Assembly (NCBI GenBank): GCA_020048255.1
Contig: JAIFMR010000129.1
Coordinates: 1 to 5,470 of the forward strand
Source of the DNA: Rhodoferax sp.
Lineage (GTDB): Bacteria > Pseudomonadota > Gammaproteobacteria > Burkholderiales > Burkholderiaceae_C
Reading direction: 5' to 3'
Length of the DNA stretch: 5,470 nt
The translations under genes and the position numbers were made by a program. Under the pieces are notes generated by a model. The model saw only the letters and a program-made list of their open reading frames with translations. It did not search any database and was not told the origin of the DNA. Numbering within the stretch: position 1 is the stretch's first letter; every line of letters starts with the position of its first letter. Shown piece by piece: positions 1 through 5,470 of the stretch.

Positions 1-7
1 CGGCTTC

Positions 8-62
8 GGGTCCTCCCCAGTCACCCCCAACGCGGGTAATTCGCACCTCGATCTTTCGCTAG
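8..62. other. cos: Candidate cos site (cosQ-like and cosN-like elements)
   Basis: This would be the site where terminase cuts concatemeric phage DNA. GGGTCCT at 8-14 is identical to the lambda cosQ core as I remember it. CGGG at 33-36 and CCTCG at 46-50 flank a short AT-containing centre and form the same imperfect dyad as lambda cosN (CGGG...CCTCG). TTTCGCTA at 54-61 is also present in the lambda left end just after the overhang. The distance from GGGTCCT to ACCTCG is 30 bases here and 31 in lambda. The site lies immediately upstream of the small terminase gene, as in lambda. The comparison is from memory. The exact nick positions and overhang length cannot be fixed, because the centre is about 2 bases longer than in lambda. 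Confidence 0.62.
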
Positions 63-66
63 TGGC

Positions 67-79
67 CAAAAGTTTGAAT
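67..79 (-). promoter_or_regulatory. IHF-like site in the putative cosB region
   Basis: CAA, four bases, then TTGAAT matches the reverse-strand IHF core (YAANNNNTTGATW) at all but one defined position. It lies between the cosN-like element and the first AGKTGACA repeat. In lambda, an IHF site in cosB helps bend DNA so terminase can bind its R sites. A short degenerate consensus like this occurs often by chance, so the call rests mainly on position. Confidence 0.3.
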
Positions 80-80
80 A

Positions 81-117
81 AGTTGACAACATAGGTGACA
101 TGTGGCGCAAGTTGACA
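81..117 (+). repeat. Three AGKTGACA direct repeats, possible terminase-binding (R-like) sites
   Basis: AGTTGACA occurs at 81-88, AGGTGACA at 93-100 and AGTTGACA again at 110-117. All three are in the same orientation, with start-to-start spacings of 12 and 17 bases. They lie just downstream of the cos-like element, and the last overlaps the 5' end of the small terminase reading frame. In lambda, the small terminase subunit binds repeated R sequences in cosB next to its own gene, so that role is the best guess. Autoregulation of the terminase gene is an alternative. The TTGACA cores resemble -35 boxes, but none has a good -10 box at normal spacing. Confidence 0.5.
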
Positions 118-626
118 CAAAACTGATGACGCAGGCAGAGTATTCCCGGCATCGGGACTGCTCCCGCGAGGCTGTGCGCAAGGCTGTTGACTCCGGGCGC
201 ATCACTACCTTTGGACCTGACAAGTTGATCGACGCAACGCTGGCCGATGCGCACTGGGCGCGCAACACCCGCGCTCGGGTGCGCGGTGTCGATGAGGCTG
301 TACCAGTGGCCGCTGCGCCCCAGATCATCGTGGCGCAAGAGGTAGGTGCAGCCACCAGCTACGAAGAGGCCCGCCGCCGCCGCGAAACTGCCGAAGCCAA
401 CCTGGCAGAAATGAAACAAGCAGAAATGCAGGGCACGCTGATCCGTGCCGACGCCGTGCGCAGCGCCTGGGCCGCCAAGATCACCGGCGCTCGTGATGCG
501 CTGCTGCAAATTCCCAGCCGCGTGGCCCCAGTGCTGGCCGCATGCACTGACTTGGTGGAAGTGACCGCGTTGCTGGAGGCCGAGCTGCGCCAGGCGCTGG
601 CTGACCTGAGCACGGAGGCCGCTTAA
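102..626 (+). CDS. terS: Terminase small subunit (Nu1-like DNA-packaging protein)
   Basis: This is the DNA-recognition subunit of the packaging enzyme. It binds cos DNA and recruits the large subunit. The N-terminus (about residues 10-35, TQAEYSRHRDCSREAVRKAV then DSGRI) is a winged helix-turn-helix like that of Nu1. Residues 86-109 are a charged helix likely to form a coiled coil. The segment from GTLIRADAVR (111-120) through RDALLQIPSR (131-140) to the helical C-terminus is typical of this family and probably mediates oligomerisation and large-subunit contact. At 174 residues it is close to lambda Nu1 (181). The start is uncertain. GTG at 102 is the most upstream option after an in-frame stop at 96-98, with a poor AGGTG only 4 bases away. 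ATG at 126 (residue 9) begins exactly where family similarity starts but has no visible ribosome binding site. The large terminase follows after 3 bases. Confidence 0.88.
   Translation: MAQVDTKLMTQAEYSRHRDCSREAVRKAVDSGRITTFGPDKLIDATLADAHWARNTRARVRGVDEAVPVAAAPQIIVAQEVGAATSYEEARRRRETAEANLAEMKQAEMQGTLIRADAVRSAWAAKITGARDALLQIPSRVAPVLAACTDLVEVTALLEAELRQALADLSTEAA
614..618 (+). promoter_or_regulatory. Ribosome binding site of the large terminase gene
   Basis: GGAGG lies 11 bases before the ATG at 630, inside the last codons of the small terminase gene. The spacing is long, and the stop codon of the upstream gene lies between. This suggests that translation of the large subunit is helped by ribosomes finishing the small subunit. 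Confidence 0.5.
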
Positions 627-629
627 ACC

Positions 630-2687
630 ATGGGCGCACGCGACCTCCCAGACGACTACGCCCGCGCCGCTGCGCTGGTGTCTTCACTGTTCGCAGAGTT
701 CATGCGCCCGCCCGCCAATCTAACCGTCAGCCAGTGGGCCGACAAAAACCGCATGCTCTCGGGCAAGGCCTCGAGCGAGCCCGGCCCGTGGCGCACAGAC
801 CGCACACCTTACCTGCGCCAGATCATGGACGACCTTAGTGCCAGGTCTACCGTGCAAGAGGTGGTCGTCATGTTCGCCGCGCAACTCGGCAAGTCCGAGA
901 CCGGCAACAACTGGCTTGGCTACATCATCGACAACGAACCCGGCCCGGTGATGATCGTGCAGCCCACCACCGACATGGCCAAGCGCTTCAGTCGCCAGCG
1001 CATCACCCCCATGCTGGAAGAAACCCCAGCCCTGCGCCGAAAGGTCCGCGAGAACAGATCTCGCGATGATGCCAACACCACGCTGATGAAAGACTTTGCC
1101 GGTGGTGTCCTGGTCGTATCTGGTGCCAACAGCGCCGCCGGCCTGCGCTCGATGCCCGTTCGCTATCTGTTCCTGGACGAAATAGACGCCTACCCGCTCG
1201 ACGTAGATGGCGAAGGCGACCCCGTAGCCCTGGCCGAAAAGCGCACCAGCACATTTGCCCGCAAAAAGGTGCTCAAGGTCTCCACGCCTACCACCAAAGA
1301 CTTCAGTCGAATCGAATCGGCCTACAACACCAGCACCGCCGCACGCTACCACGTAGCCTGCCCGCACTGCGGCGAGTACCAGTCGCTTGAGTGGGGCACC
1401 GACAAACCCCACGGCCTGCGGTGGGACCGTGACGATGTTGGTGCTCCTATGCTCACCAGCCTGCGCTATGTATGCGCCGCAAACGGCTGCGAGATCCTGG
1501 AGCACCAAAAGCCCGCCATGCTGGCCACTGGCAAGTGGATCAACACCCGCGAAAGCTCACGCCCTGGCAAGCTCACCGGTTACCACCTCAACGCCCTCTA
1601 TGCACCGCTGGGCTGGGTGAGCTGGGCCGACCTGGTGCAACAGTTCACTGAGGCTGCGCACGCCAGCAAGCAAGGCGACATCAGCAAGCTAAAAACCTTC
1701 ACCAACACCGTGCTGGCCGAAACGTGGGAAGAGCAGGGCGACCGCAGCAACATCCACGAGCTGCTCAAACGTGCCCCCGACATTCCCCTGCGGCAAGTCC
1801 ACTGGGGCCTCTTCGTGTGCACTATGGGCGTGGACACGCAGGGCGACCGGCTTGAAGCCTACGTCTGGGCCTGGGGTCGCGGCATGGAGCGCCAGCTTGT
1901 AGACAGGCAAATTATTTACGGCGACCCCGGCCTGCCGGAGGGCGAAGTTGGCAGCCCATGGACTGCACTTACCGACTACCGCCGCACTCCATTGCAGCAT
2001 GTCAGTGGCCGCACTGTCAGCATCACTGCCACTATGGTTGATTCGGGTGGCCACCACACCCAAGCTGTCTATGCCTATGCCCGCCGCCACCAGCATGCGC
2101 ATGTGTACGCGGTCAAAGGCCAAAGCATTGCAGGCAAAGCTGTGCTGGGCAAGCCCACGGATCAGGACGTTAACTGGCGCGGCCAGCGTATGAAGCGCGG
2201 CGTAAAGCTCTGGCCCATCGGCACCGACACCGCCAAAGCAGAAATTTACGGACGCCTGCGCAATGCCGAGCCTGGACCTGGATACGTGCACATCAGCAAA
2301 CACCACAGCCCGGAGGTGTTTGAACAGCTTACTTCCGAGCGGCTGATTACACGCTACGTCAAAGGCCACCCGCGCATGGAATGGGTAAAACCTTCAGGCC
2401 GAAGGAATGAGGCGCTGGATTGCGCTGTGTATGCCCTGGCAGCCGCCCTGTTTCTGGGCATAGAACGCTGGCGCGAATCCGATTGGGCACGCCTGGAAAG
2501 CCAAGTGCAAGGGCGAGACCTCTTTGACACCGAGCCTGAAGAAATGCAAGCAGCAACCACCTCCGACATTAAAGAAATAAGCGCACTCAGCTACCCAAAA
2601 GATAGCGATTCGCAATCCTTGAACCAGCAAATCAAGACCCTGCCAAGCAAGCGCCCCAAATCCACCTTCGTAAAAGGCTGGAAATAG
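630..2687 (+). CDS. terL: Terminase large subunit (lambda GpA family ATPase/nuclease)
   Basis: This is the packaging motor: it cuts DNA at cos and drives it into the prohead through the portal by ATP hydrolysis. The N-terminal block VSQWADKNRMLSG (33-45) followed by PGPWRTDRTPYLRQIM is characteristic of GpA-type terminases. The ATPase shows a variant Walker A, AAQLGKSE (83-90, Lys88), Walker B YLFLDE (179-184, Asp183 and Glu184) and a coupling motif STPT (218-221). A likely zinc site is Cys244, Cys247, Cys282 and Cys287, inserted before the nuclease. The RNase H-like nuclease has candidate metal ligands Asp402 (GVDTQGD), Asp471 (MVDSGG) and Asp597 (NEALDCAVYA). At 685 residues it is slightly longer than lambda gpA (641), and all motifs are intact. 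Family assignment is secure. The residue roles come from family knowledge and position. Confidence 0.97.
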   Translation: MGARDLPDDYARAAALVSSLFAEFMRPPANLTVSQWADKNRMLSGKASSEPGPWRTDRTPYLRQIMDDLSARSTVQEVVVMFAAQLGKSETGNNWLGYIIDNEPGPVMIVQPTTDMAKRFSRQRITPMLEETPALRRKVRENRSRDDANTTLMKDFAGGVLVVSGANSAAGLRSMPVRYLFLDEIDAYPLDVDGEGDPVALAEKRTSTFARKKVLKVSTPTTKDFSRIESAYNTSTAARYHVACPHCGEYQSLEWGTDKPHGLRWDRDDVGAPMLTSLRYVCAANGCEILEHQKPAMLATGKWINTRESSRPGKLTGYHLNALYAPLGWVSWADLVQQFTEAAHASKQGDISKLKTFTNTVLAETWEEQGDRSNIHELLKRAPDIPLRQVHWGLFVCTMGVDTQGDRLEAYVWAWGRGMERQLVDRQIIYGDPGLPEGEVGSPWTALTDYRRTPLQHVSGRTVSITATMVDSGGHHTQAVYAYARRHQHAHVYAVKGQSIAGKAVLGKPTDQDVNWRGQRMKRGVKLWPIGTDTAKAEIYGRLRNAEPGPGYVHISKHHSPEVFEQLTSERLITRYVKGHPRMEWVKPSGRRNEALDCAVYALAAALFLGIERWRESDWARLESQVQGRDLFDTEPEEMQAATTSDIKEISALSYPKDSDSQSLNQQIKTLPSKRPKSTFVKGWK

Positions 2688-2690
2688 CCT

Positions 2691-2987
2691 ATGCCACTCC
2701 GCAAAACCCCCAATGAAAGGCTAAAAATGATCATCCGCGAAATTGCTATCAGCTTTGCCCGTGCCACCGGGGCCGCTAACCCCACGCCAGCCCAAATCCG
2801 GACCGTGGAGCTGGAAATATCGCAGCACTTTGGTGGCGAGCGGCTTTATGTGCCATCGCACCCCAAGGCGCGCAGGCAGGCCAGTGTCGCCGCCATGCTC
2901 AAAGATGCCAGCCGCACACAGCGCGACATGGCCCGCGACATCGGTATGAGCGAGCGCGGCCTGCGTAAGGCCATCACTGGCAGGTAG
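2691..2987 (+). CDS. Small Mor-like helix-turn-helix protein
   Basis: This 98-residue basic protein follows the large terminase after 3 bases. The C-terminal half resembles the Mor/C activator family of Mu-like phages. GGERLYVPSHPKARRQ (48-63) corresponds to the strand before the helix-turn-helix. Residues about 66-96 (AAMLKDASRTQRDMARDIGM followed by SERGLRKAI) form the helix-turn-helix itself, with recognition helix near SERGLRKAI. The N-terminal half is helical and could form a dimer interface. The start may instead be the ATG at 2727 (residue 13), which has a better ribosome binding site. Lambda has no gene between A and W, so this is an insertion relative to the lambda plan. DNA binding is inferred. 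The protein could be a late transcription regulator or a packaging accessory, and I cannot tell which. Confidence 0.8.
   Translation: MPLRKTPNERLKMIIREIAISFARATGAANPTPAQIRTVELEISQHFGGERLYVPSHPKARRQASVAAMLKDASRTQRDMARDIGMSERGLRKAITGR
2716..2720 (+). promoter_or_regulatory. AAAGG ribosome binding site favouring an internal start of the Mor-like gene
   Basis: AAAGG lies 6 bases before the ATG at 2727, which is in frame with the longer reading frame from 2691. The upstream ATG at 2691 has only a weak GGAA at 2680-2683. The true protein may therefore be 86 rather than 98 residues. The helix-turn-helix is unaffected by this choice. Confidence 0.4.
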
Positions 2988-3009
2988 GCCAGCCAAAACC
3001 GGAACCTTT

Positions 3010-3026
3010 TTGCCTTAACAAGGCAA
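3010..3026. other. Perfect 7-bp hairpin in the only sizeable gap of the cluster
   Basis: TTGCCTT at 3010-3016 and AAGGCAA at 3020-3026 are perfect inverted repeats around a 3-base loop. The hairpin sits in the 83-base gap between the Mor-like gene and the gpW-like gene. A run of T precedes the stem on the + strand, but none follows it on either strand, so it lacks the form of an intrinsic terminator. It could be an operator, an mRNA-stabilising hairpin or chance. The rest of the gap shows no convincing promoter. Confidence 0.4.
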
Positions 3027-3070
3027 GCACTTCGCCCCATTATTCGGCATAAATCCCAAAGGCTGCACGC

Positions 3071-3625
3071 ATGGCAACAACGCCCACCACTGAACCCAGC
3101 ACCATCACCGCAGGCGACACACTCACCTGGCAGCGCACGCTGGCCGACTACCCCGCGCCAACCTGGGTGCTGAAATACCGGCTGATCAACGCCACCGCCA
3201 AGATCGACATCACCGCCACCGCATCCGGCACAGACCACCTGGTAAGCGTGGCAAAAGCCACCAGCGCAGCATATACGGCAGGCAATTACTCATGGACAGC
3301 ATGGGTGGAGACTGCTACAGAGCGGGTCACCGTAGGCACTGGCACGATGGTGGTCGCCGCCAACATTGCCGCACTCAACACCTATGACGCCCGCAGCGAT
3401 GCCGCGCTGATTGTTGACCAGCTTATGGCAGCCTACAAAACCTACACCGCCAGCCAAGGCAATGTGGCTGAGTACGAAATAGCCGGGCGGCGCATGAAGT
3501 ACCGCTCTGGCGCTGAGATTCTTGACCAGATCAATCACTGGAAAGCCATCCTGGCCACCGAAAAACGCGCCGAGCGCATCGCCGCAGGGCTGGGCAGCGG
3601 CAATAAATTACTTGTGAGGTTTTAG
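3071..3625 (+). CDS. Head-tail joining protein: beta-sandwich domain plus gpW-like C-terminus
   Basis: This 184-residue protein is probably a connector that closes the filled head and prepares it for tail attachment. Residues about 11-97 (from TITAGDTLTW through YRLIN, GNYSWTAWVE and GTMVV) have the alternating pattern of an Ig-like beta-sandwich. Residues about 107-184 resemble lambda gpW: a helix, then YEIAGRRMKYRSGAEILDQI (135-154), a second charged helix, and a short C-terminal end, LLVRF. Lambda gpW has the equivalent GRRVEF followed by a helix, in only 68 residues. The position just before the portal gene matches the A-W-B order of lambda. The start ATG has AAAGG at 3058-3062, 8 bases upstream. 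The gpW match is judged by eye and is weaker than the terminase and portal calls. The role of the N-terminal domain is unknown. Confidence 0.75.
   Translation: MATTPTTEPSTITAGDTLTWQRTLADYPAPTWVLKYRLINATAKIDITATASGTDHLVSVAKATSAAYTAGNYSWTAWVETATERVTVGTGTMVVAANIAALNTYDARSDAALIVDQLMAAYKTYTASQGNVAEYEIAGRRMKYRSGAEILDQINHWKAILATEKRAERIAAGLGSGNKLLVRF
3616..3619 (+). promoter_or_regulatory. Ribosome binding site of the portal gene
   Basis: GAGG lies 8 bases before the ATG at 3628 and inside the last codons of the gpW-like gene. It supports this start, which also gives the usual portal N-terminus (MGLFDRIFRKP). Confidence 0.6.
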
Positions 3626-3627
3626 CC

Positions 3628-5470
3628 ATGGGCCTGTTCGATAGGATTTTTAGAAAGCCCGCGCCCATTGCGCCTAAAACCCGCCGTGCGGACGCCAACA
3701 TACGCGCCACCCGCAACTTTGAAGCGGCCATGACTGACCGCCTCAATGCAAGCTGGAGCAGCCCGGCCCTGACCGCCAATGAGGAAGTCGCCGGGGCGCT
3801 GGAGGTCACCCGCAACCGCGCCCGTAGCCTGGCCAAGAACAACGAATTCGCACACAAGTACCTTTCGATGGTGGTGGCCAACGTAGTCGGCCCCAGCGGT
3901 TTTAGCCTTCAGGCACTGGCCAAAGAGGGCGAAACCCCCGACACCATTGCCCGCAAGCTGATCGAAAAGTCCTTTTCAGAATGGCAGCGCCGTGGTGTCT
4001 GTGAACTGTCAGGCCGACTCAGCTTTGCCGATGTTCAGCGCCAGGTTATTGAGACATGGGCACGCGATGGCGAGGCTCTGATTGTGCAAATCACCGGCAA
4101 AGACGCAGGCAACCCCAACGGCTACGCCCTGCGCTTGCTGGAGGTGGAGCGCCTGCCAGTGCAGTACAGCAAAGACCTGCAAAACGGCAATCAGGCTGTG
4201 ATGGGTGTAGAGGTCAATGCCTTTAACCGCCCGGTGGCCTATTGGCTCAACTTGGGCCGTCTTAGCACCAGCCACACCCAAGGCACCCTGACCCGCCTGG
4301 AAGCAAACCAGGTCCTGCACATTTTCAAACCCTACCGCCCAGAGCAAGTGCGCGGCATGCCAAGCATGCATACGGTGATTGCCGGGCTGAAGATGCTGGA
4401 CGGATACGAGGAAGCCGCCATAGTTGCCGCACGCGTGGGCGCCAGCAAAATGGGATTCTTCACCACCCCAGACGGCGATGCGTCACCCCTTGGCAACGAC
4501 CAGGATGATGAGGGCAACTACATCACCGACGCAGACCCCGGCAGCTTTCAAACACTGCCCAAGGGTGTAACCTTTCAGGATTGGAATCCCGACTATCCCC
4601 ACGCCAACTATCAGTCGTTTATGAAAACCCGCTTGCGCAGCATTGCAAGCGGATTGGGCGTCACCTATCACGGTCTGGCCAATGACCTTGAAGGCGTCAA
4701 TTTCTCCAGCATCCGAAGCGGCACCCTTGAAGAGCGCGATGCGTGGATGGTGTTACAGCACTGGTTTATTGAAGCGTTTTTGCGCCCTGTGTACCGCGAA
4801 TGGCTCACCTGGTCGCTCACCAGTGGCGCTATCGCCTTTACCAGCGGTGCCAAGCTGCCAATTGCCAAGTACGAAAAGTTTGCCGAGCACACCTGGCTGG
4901 GTCGCCGCTGGGGTTGGGTCGACCCGCTCAAAGACATCGAAGCCGCCCGCCTGTCCATCAAGTCCGGCATTGCATCGCCGCAAATGGTAGCCGCGCAAAG
5001 TGGGGTTGACATCGAGGACGTTATCGCCGCCATTGCAGAGTTTGAGCAGCAAGTAGCAGCCAGCGGCATCACGCTGATAAATTTTGAAAGCAACCCGCAA
5101 GGACAAACCGCCGTCGAGGAAGCAGCCGTGGCCAATGCCACCGAGGCAACCAAAGCCGTAAAAGGTGAGCTAACCGAGCTGCGCACATTGGTCACTACCC
5201 TGGCCACTCGTGCCCAGCCCGCAGCACCCGGCCCGGTCATCAATAACCACATGGCACCGCCCGCAGTGCATAACCATTTGCCCGCCCCGCTGGTCGAGGT
5301 CAAAGCTGCCGACCCGGCTCCTGTCACCGTTGTTAATAACAACGCAGTGCATGTGCCGGAGACCACCGTGCATGTAGAGGCCGTGATGCCAGAGCAGCGC
5401 ACACCGGACGCCCCCACCATCAATGTAGTGGTGCAGCCAGCGGAAGTGACCGTTAACAACGCCTTCGCCA
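3628..5470 (+). CDS. Portal protein, lambda gpB family (3' end beyond the window)
   Basis: The portal forms the ring at one head vertex through which terminase pumps DNA and onto which the connector binds. The frame is open for 614 codons to the window edge with no stop. Family landmarks are in order: TRNRARSLAKNNEFAHKYLS (61-80) then NVVGPSG, RDGEALIV (146-153), LLEVERLP (170-177), VNAFNRPVAYWL (196-207), VLHIFKPYRP (229-238) with RGMP (242-245), and ASGLGVTYHGLANDLEGVNF (340-359) then SSIRSGTLEERDAW (360-373). This last segment is the most conserved part of the family. The normal portal core ends near residue 490. A helical stretch (about 493-530) and then a V/P/N-rich tail follow, so the protein already exceeds lambda gpB (533 residues). 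The gene starts 2 bases after the gpW-like stop. Whether the tail ends soon or runs into a fused domain, such as a head protease, cannot be seen. Confidence 0.95.
   Translation, partial: MGLFDRIFRKPAPIAPKTRRADANIRATRNFEAAMTDRLNASWSSPALTANEEVAGALEVTRNRARSLAKNNEFAHKYLSMVVANVVGPSGFSLQALAKEGETPDTIARKLIEKSFSEWQRRGVCELSGRLSFADVQRQVIETWARDGEALIVQITGKDAGNPNGYALRLLEVERLPVQYSKDLQNGNQAVMGVEVNAFNRPVAYWLNLGRLSTSHTQGTLTRLEANQVLHIFKPYRPEQVRGMPSMHTVIAGLKMLDGYEEAAIVAARVGASKMGFFTTPDGDASPLGNDQDDEGNYITDADPGSFQTLPKGVTFQDWNPDYPHANYQSFMKTRLRSIASGLGVTYHGLANDLEGVNFSSIRSGTLEERDAWMVLQHWFIEAFLRPVYREWLTWSLTSGAIAFTSGAKLPIAKYEKFAEHTWLGRRWGWVDPLKDIEAARLSIKSGIASPQMVAAQSGVDIEDVIAAIAEFEQQVAASGITLINFESNPQGQTAVEEAAVANATEATKAVKGELTELRTLVTTLATRAQPAAPGPVINNHMAPPAVHNHLPAPLVEVKAADPAPVTVVNNNAVHVPETTVHVEAVMPEQRTPDAPTINVVVQPAEVTVNNAFA
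5221..5470 (+). repeat. Imperfect V/P/N-rich repeat region in the portal C-terminus
   Basis: Portal residues 532-614 consist of short beta-prone units separated by proline-rich turns. Examples are GPVINNHMAPP, AVHNHLPAP, PVTVVNNNAVHVPE, TTVHVEAVMPEQ, PTINVVVQPAE and VTVNNAFA. The recurring elements are V-x-V, N-N and P-A-P or P-E. The repeat is at protein level; there is no clean DNA tandem repeat. Similar valine/asparagine/proline-rich tails occur on other phage portal proteins to my recollection, without a known function. The composition differs from the rest of the portal and suggests an extended or stacked beta structure. Confidence 0.6.

Noticed and set aside
83..117. TTGACA boxes at 83-88 and 112-117 as sigma-70 promoters
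   Set aside because: Neither has a TATAAT-like box 16-18 bases downstream. They are better explained as members of the AGKTGACA repeat family.
100..126. Eight-codon reading frame (MWRKLTQN) ending in TGATG over the ATG at 126
   Set aside because: The overlap would allow translational coupling, but there is no usable ribosome binding site for its ATG, and such short frames are common by chance.
720..1508. Long open frame of 262 codons on the - strand inside the large terminase gene
   Set aside because: It is antisense to the Walker and zinc motifs of the terminase. Its translation is Gly/Val/His-rich with no family resemblance.
1689..2369. 226-codon open frame on the - strand
   Set aside because: It is fully antisense to the terminase nuclease domain, has no recognisable motif, and is best explained as a shadow of codon bias.
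3007..3026. Intrinsic terminator in the gap before the gpW-like gene
   Set aside because: The T-run precedes the stem on the + strand, and on the - strand the stem is followed by A residues. Neither strand gives a stem followed by a U-tract.
4668..5459. Long open frame of 263 codons on the - strand inside the portal gene
   Set aside because: It is antisense to the conserved portal frame. Its product is rich in Ser, Thr, Ala and Val with no recognisable domain. GC-rich codon bias on the other strand explains its length.
1..5470. A novel defence, retron, CRISPR or other undescribed multi-gene system
   Set aside because: Every substantial + strand gene fits phage packaging and head assembly. 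There is no reverse transcriptase, nuclease cassette or repeat array, and no unexplained stretch of more than about 130 bases.

Overview
The window is the packaging and head-assembly start of a lambda-like tailed phage or prophage. All genes lie on the + strand and are tightly packed. The order is cos-like region, small terminase, large terminase, small Mor-like DNA-binding protein, head-tail joining (gpW-like) protein, portal. The sequence is GC-rich with strong G/C third-position preference. That and the protein flavour suggest a proteobacterial host, perhaps Burkholderiales, but the host cannot be fixed from this sequence alone.

Bases 1-128 hold no ordinary gene but look like a compact cos site. 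GGGTCCT at 8-14 is identical to the cosQ core of phage lambda as I recall it. About 30 bases further on, ACCTCG and TTTCGCTA match the lambda left end in order and at nearly the same spacing. An IHF-like match and three AGKTGACA octamers follow, the last inside the 5' end of the small terminase gene. This is the arrangement expected of a cosB region.

Bases 102-2687 encode the terminase. The small subunit (recognition) and large subunit (ATPase plus nuclease) are separated by 3 bases. Next come a 98-residue protein with a Mor-type helix-turn-helix and an 83-base gap with a perfect 7-bp hairpin. The 184-residue protein that follows appears to join a beta-sandwich domain to a gpW-like C-terminus. 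The portal gene starts at 3628 and is still open at the right edge. Its core is a normal lambda-family portal, but it continues into an unusual V/P/N-rich tail.

The genes fit one machine. The small subunit binds cos DNA, the large subunit cuts it and pumps it through the portal, and the gpW-like protein joins the filled head to the tail. The role of the Mor-like protein is unknown. I see no defence system, integrase, transposon, tRNA or CRISPR. The less ordinary parts are the cos region, the Mor-like gene, the two-domain gpW-like protein and the portal tail.
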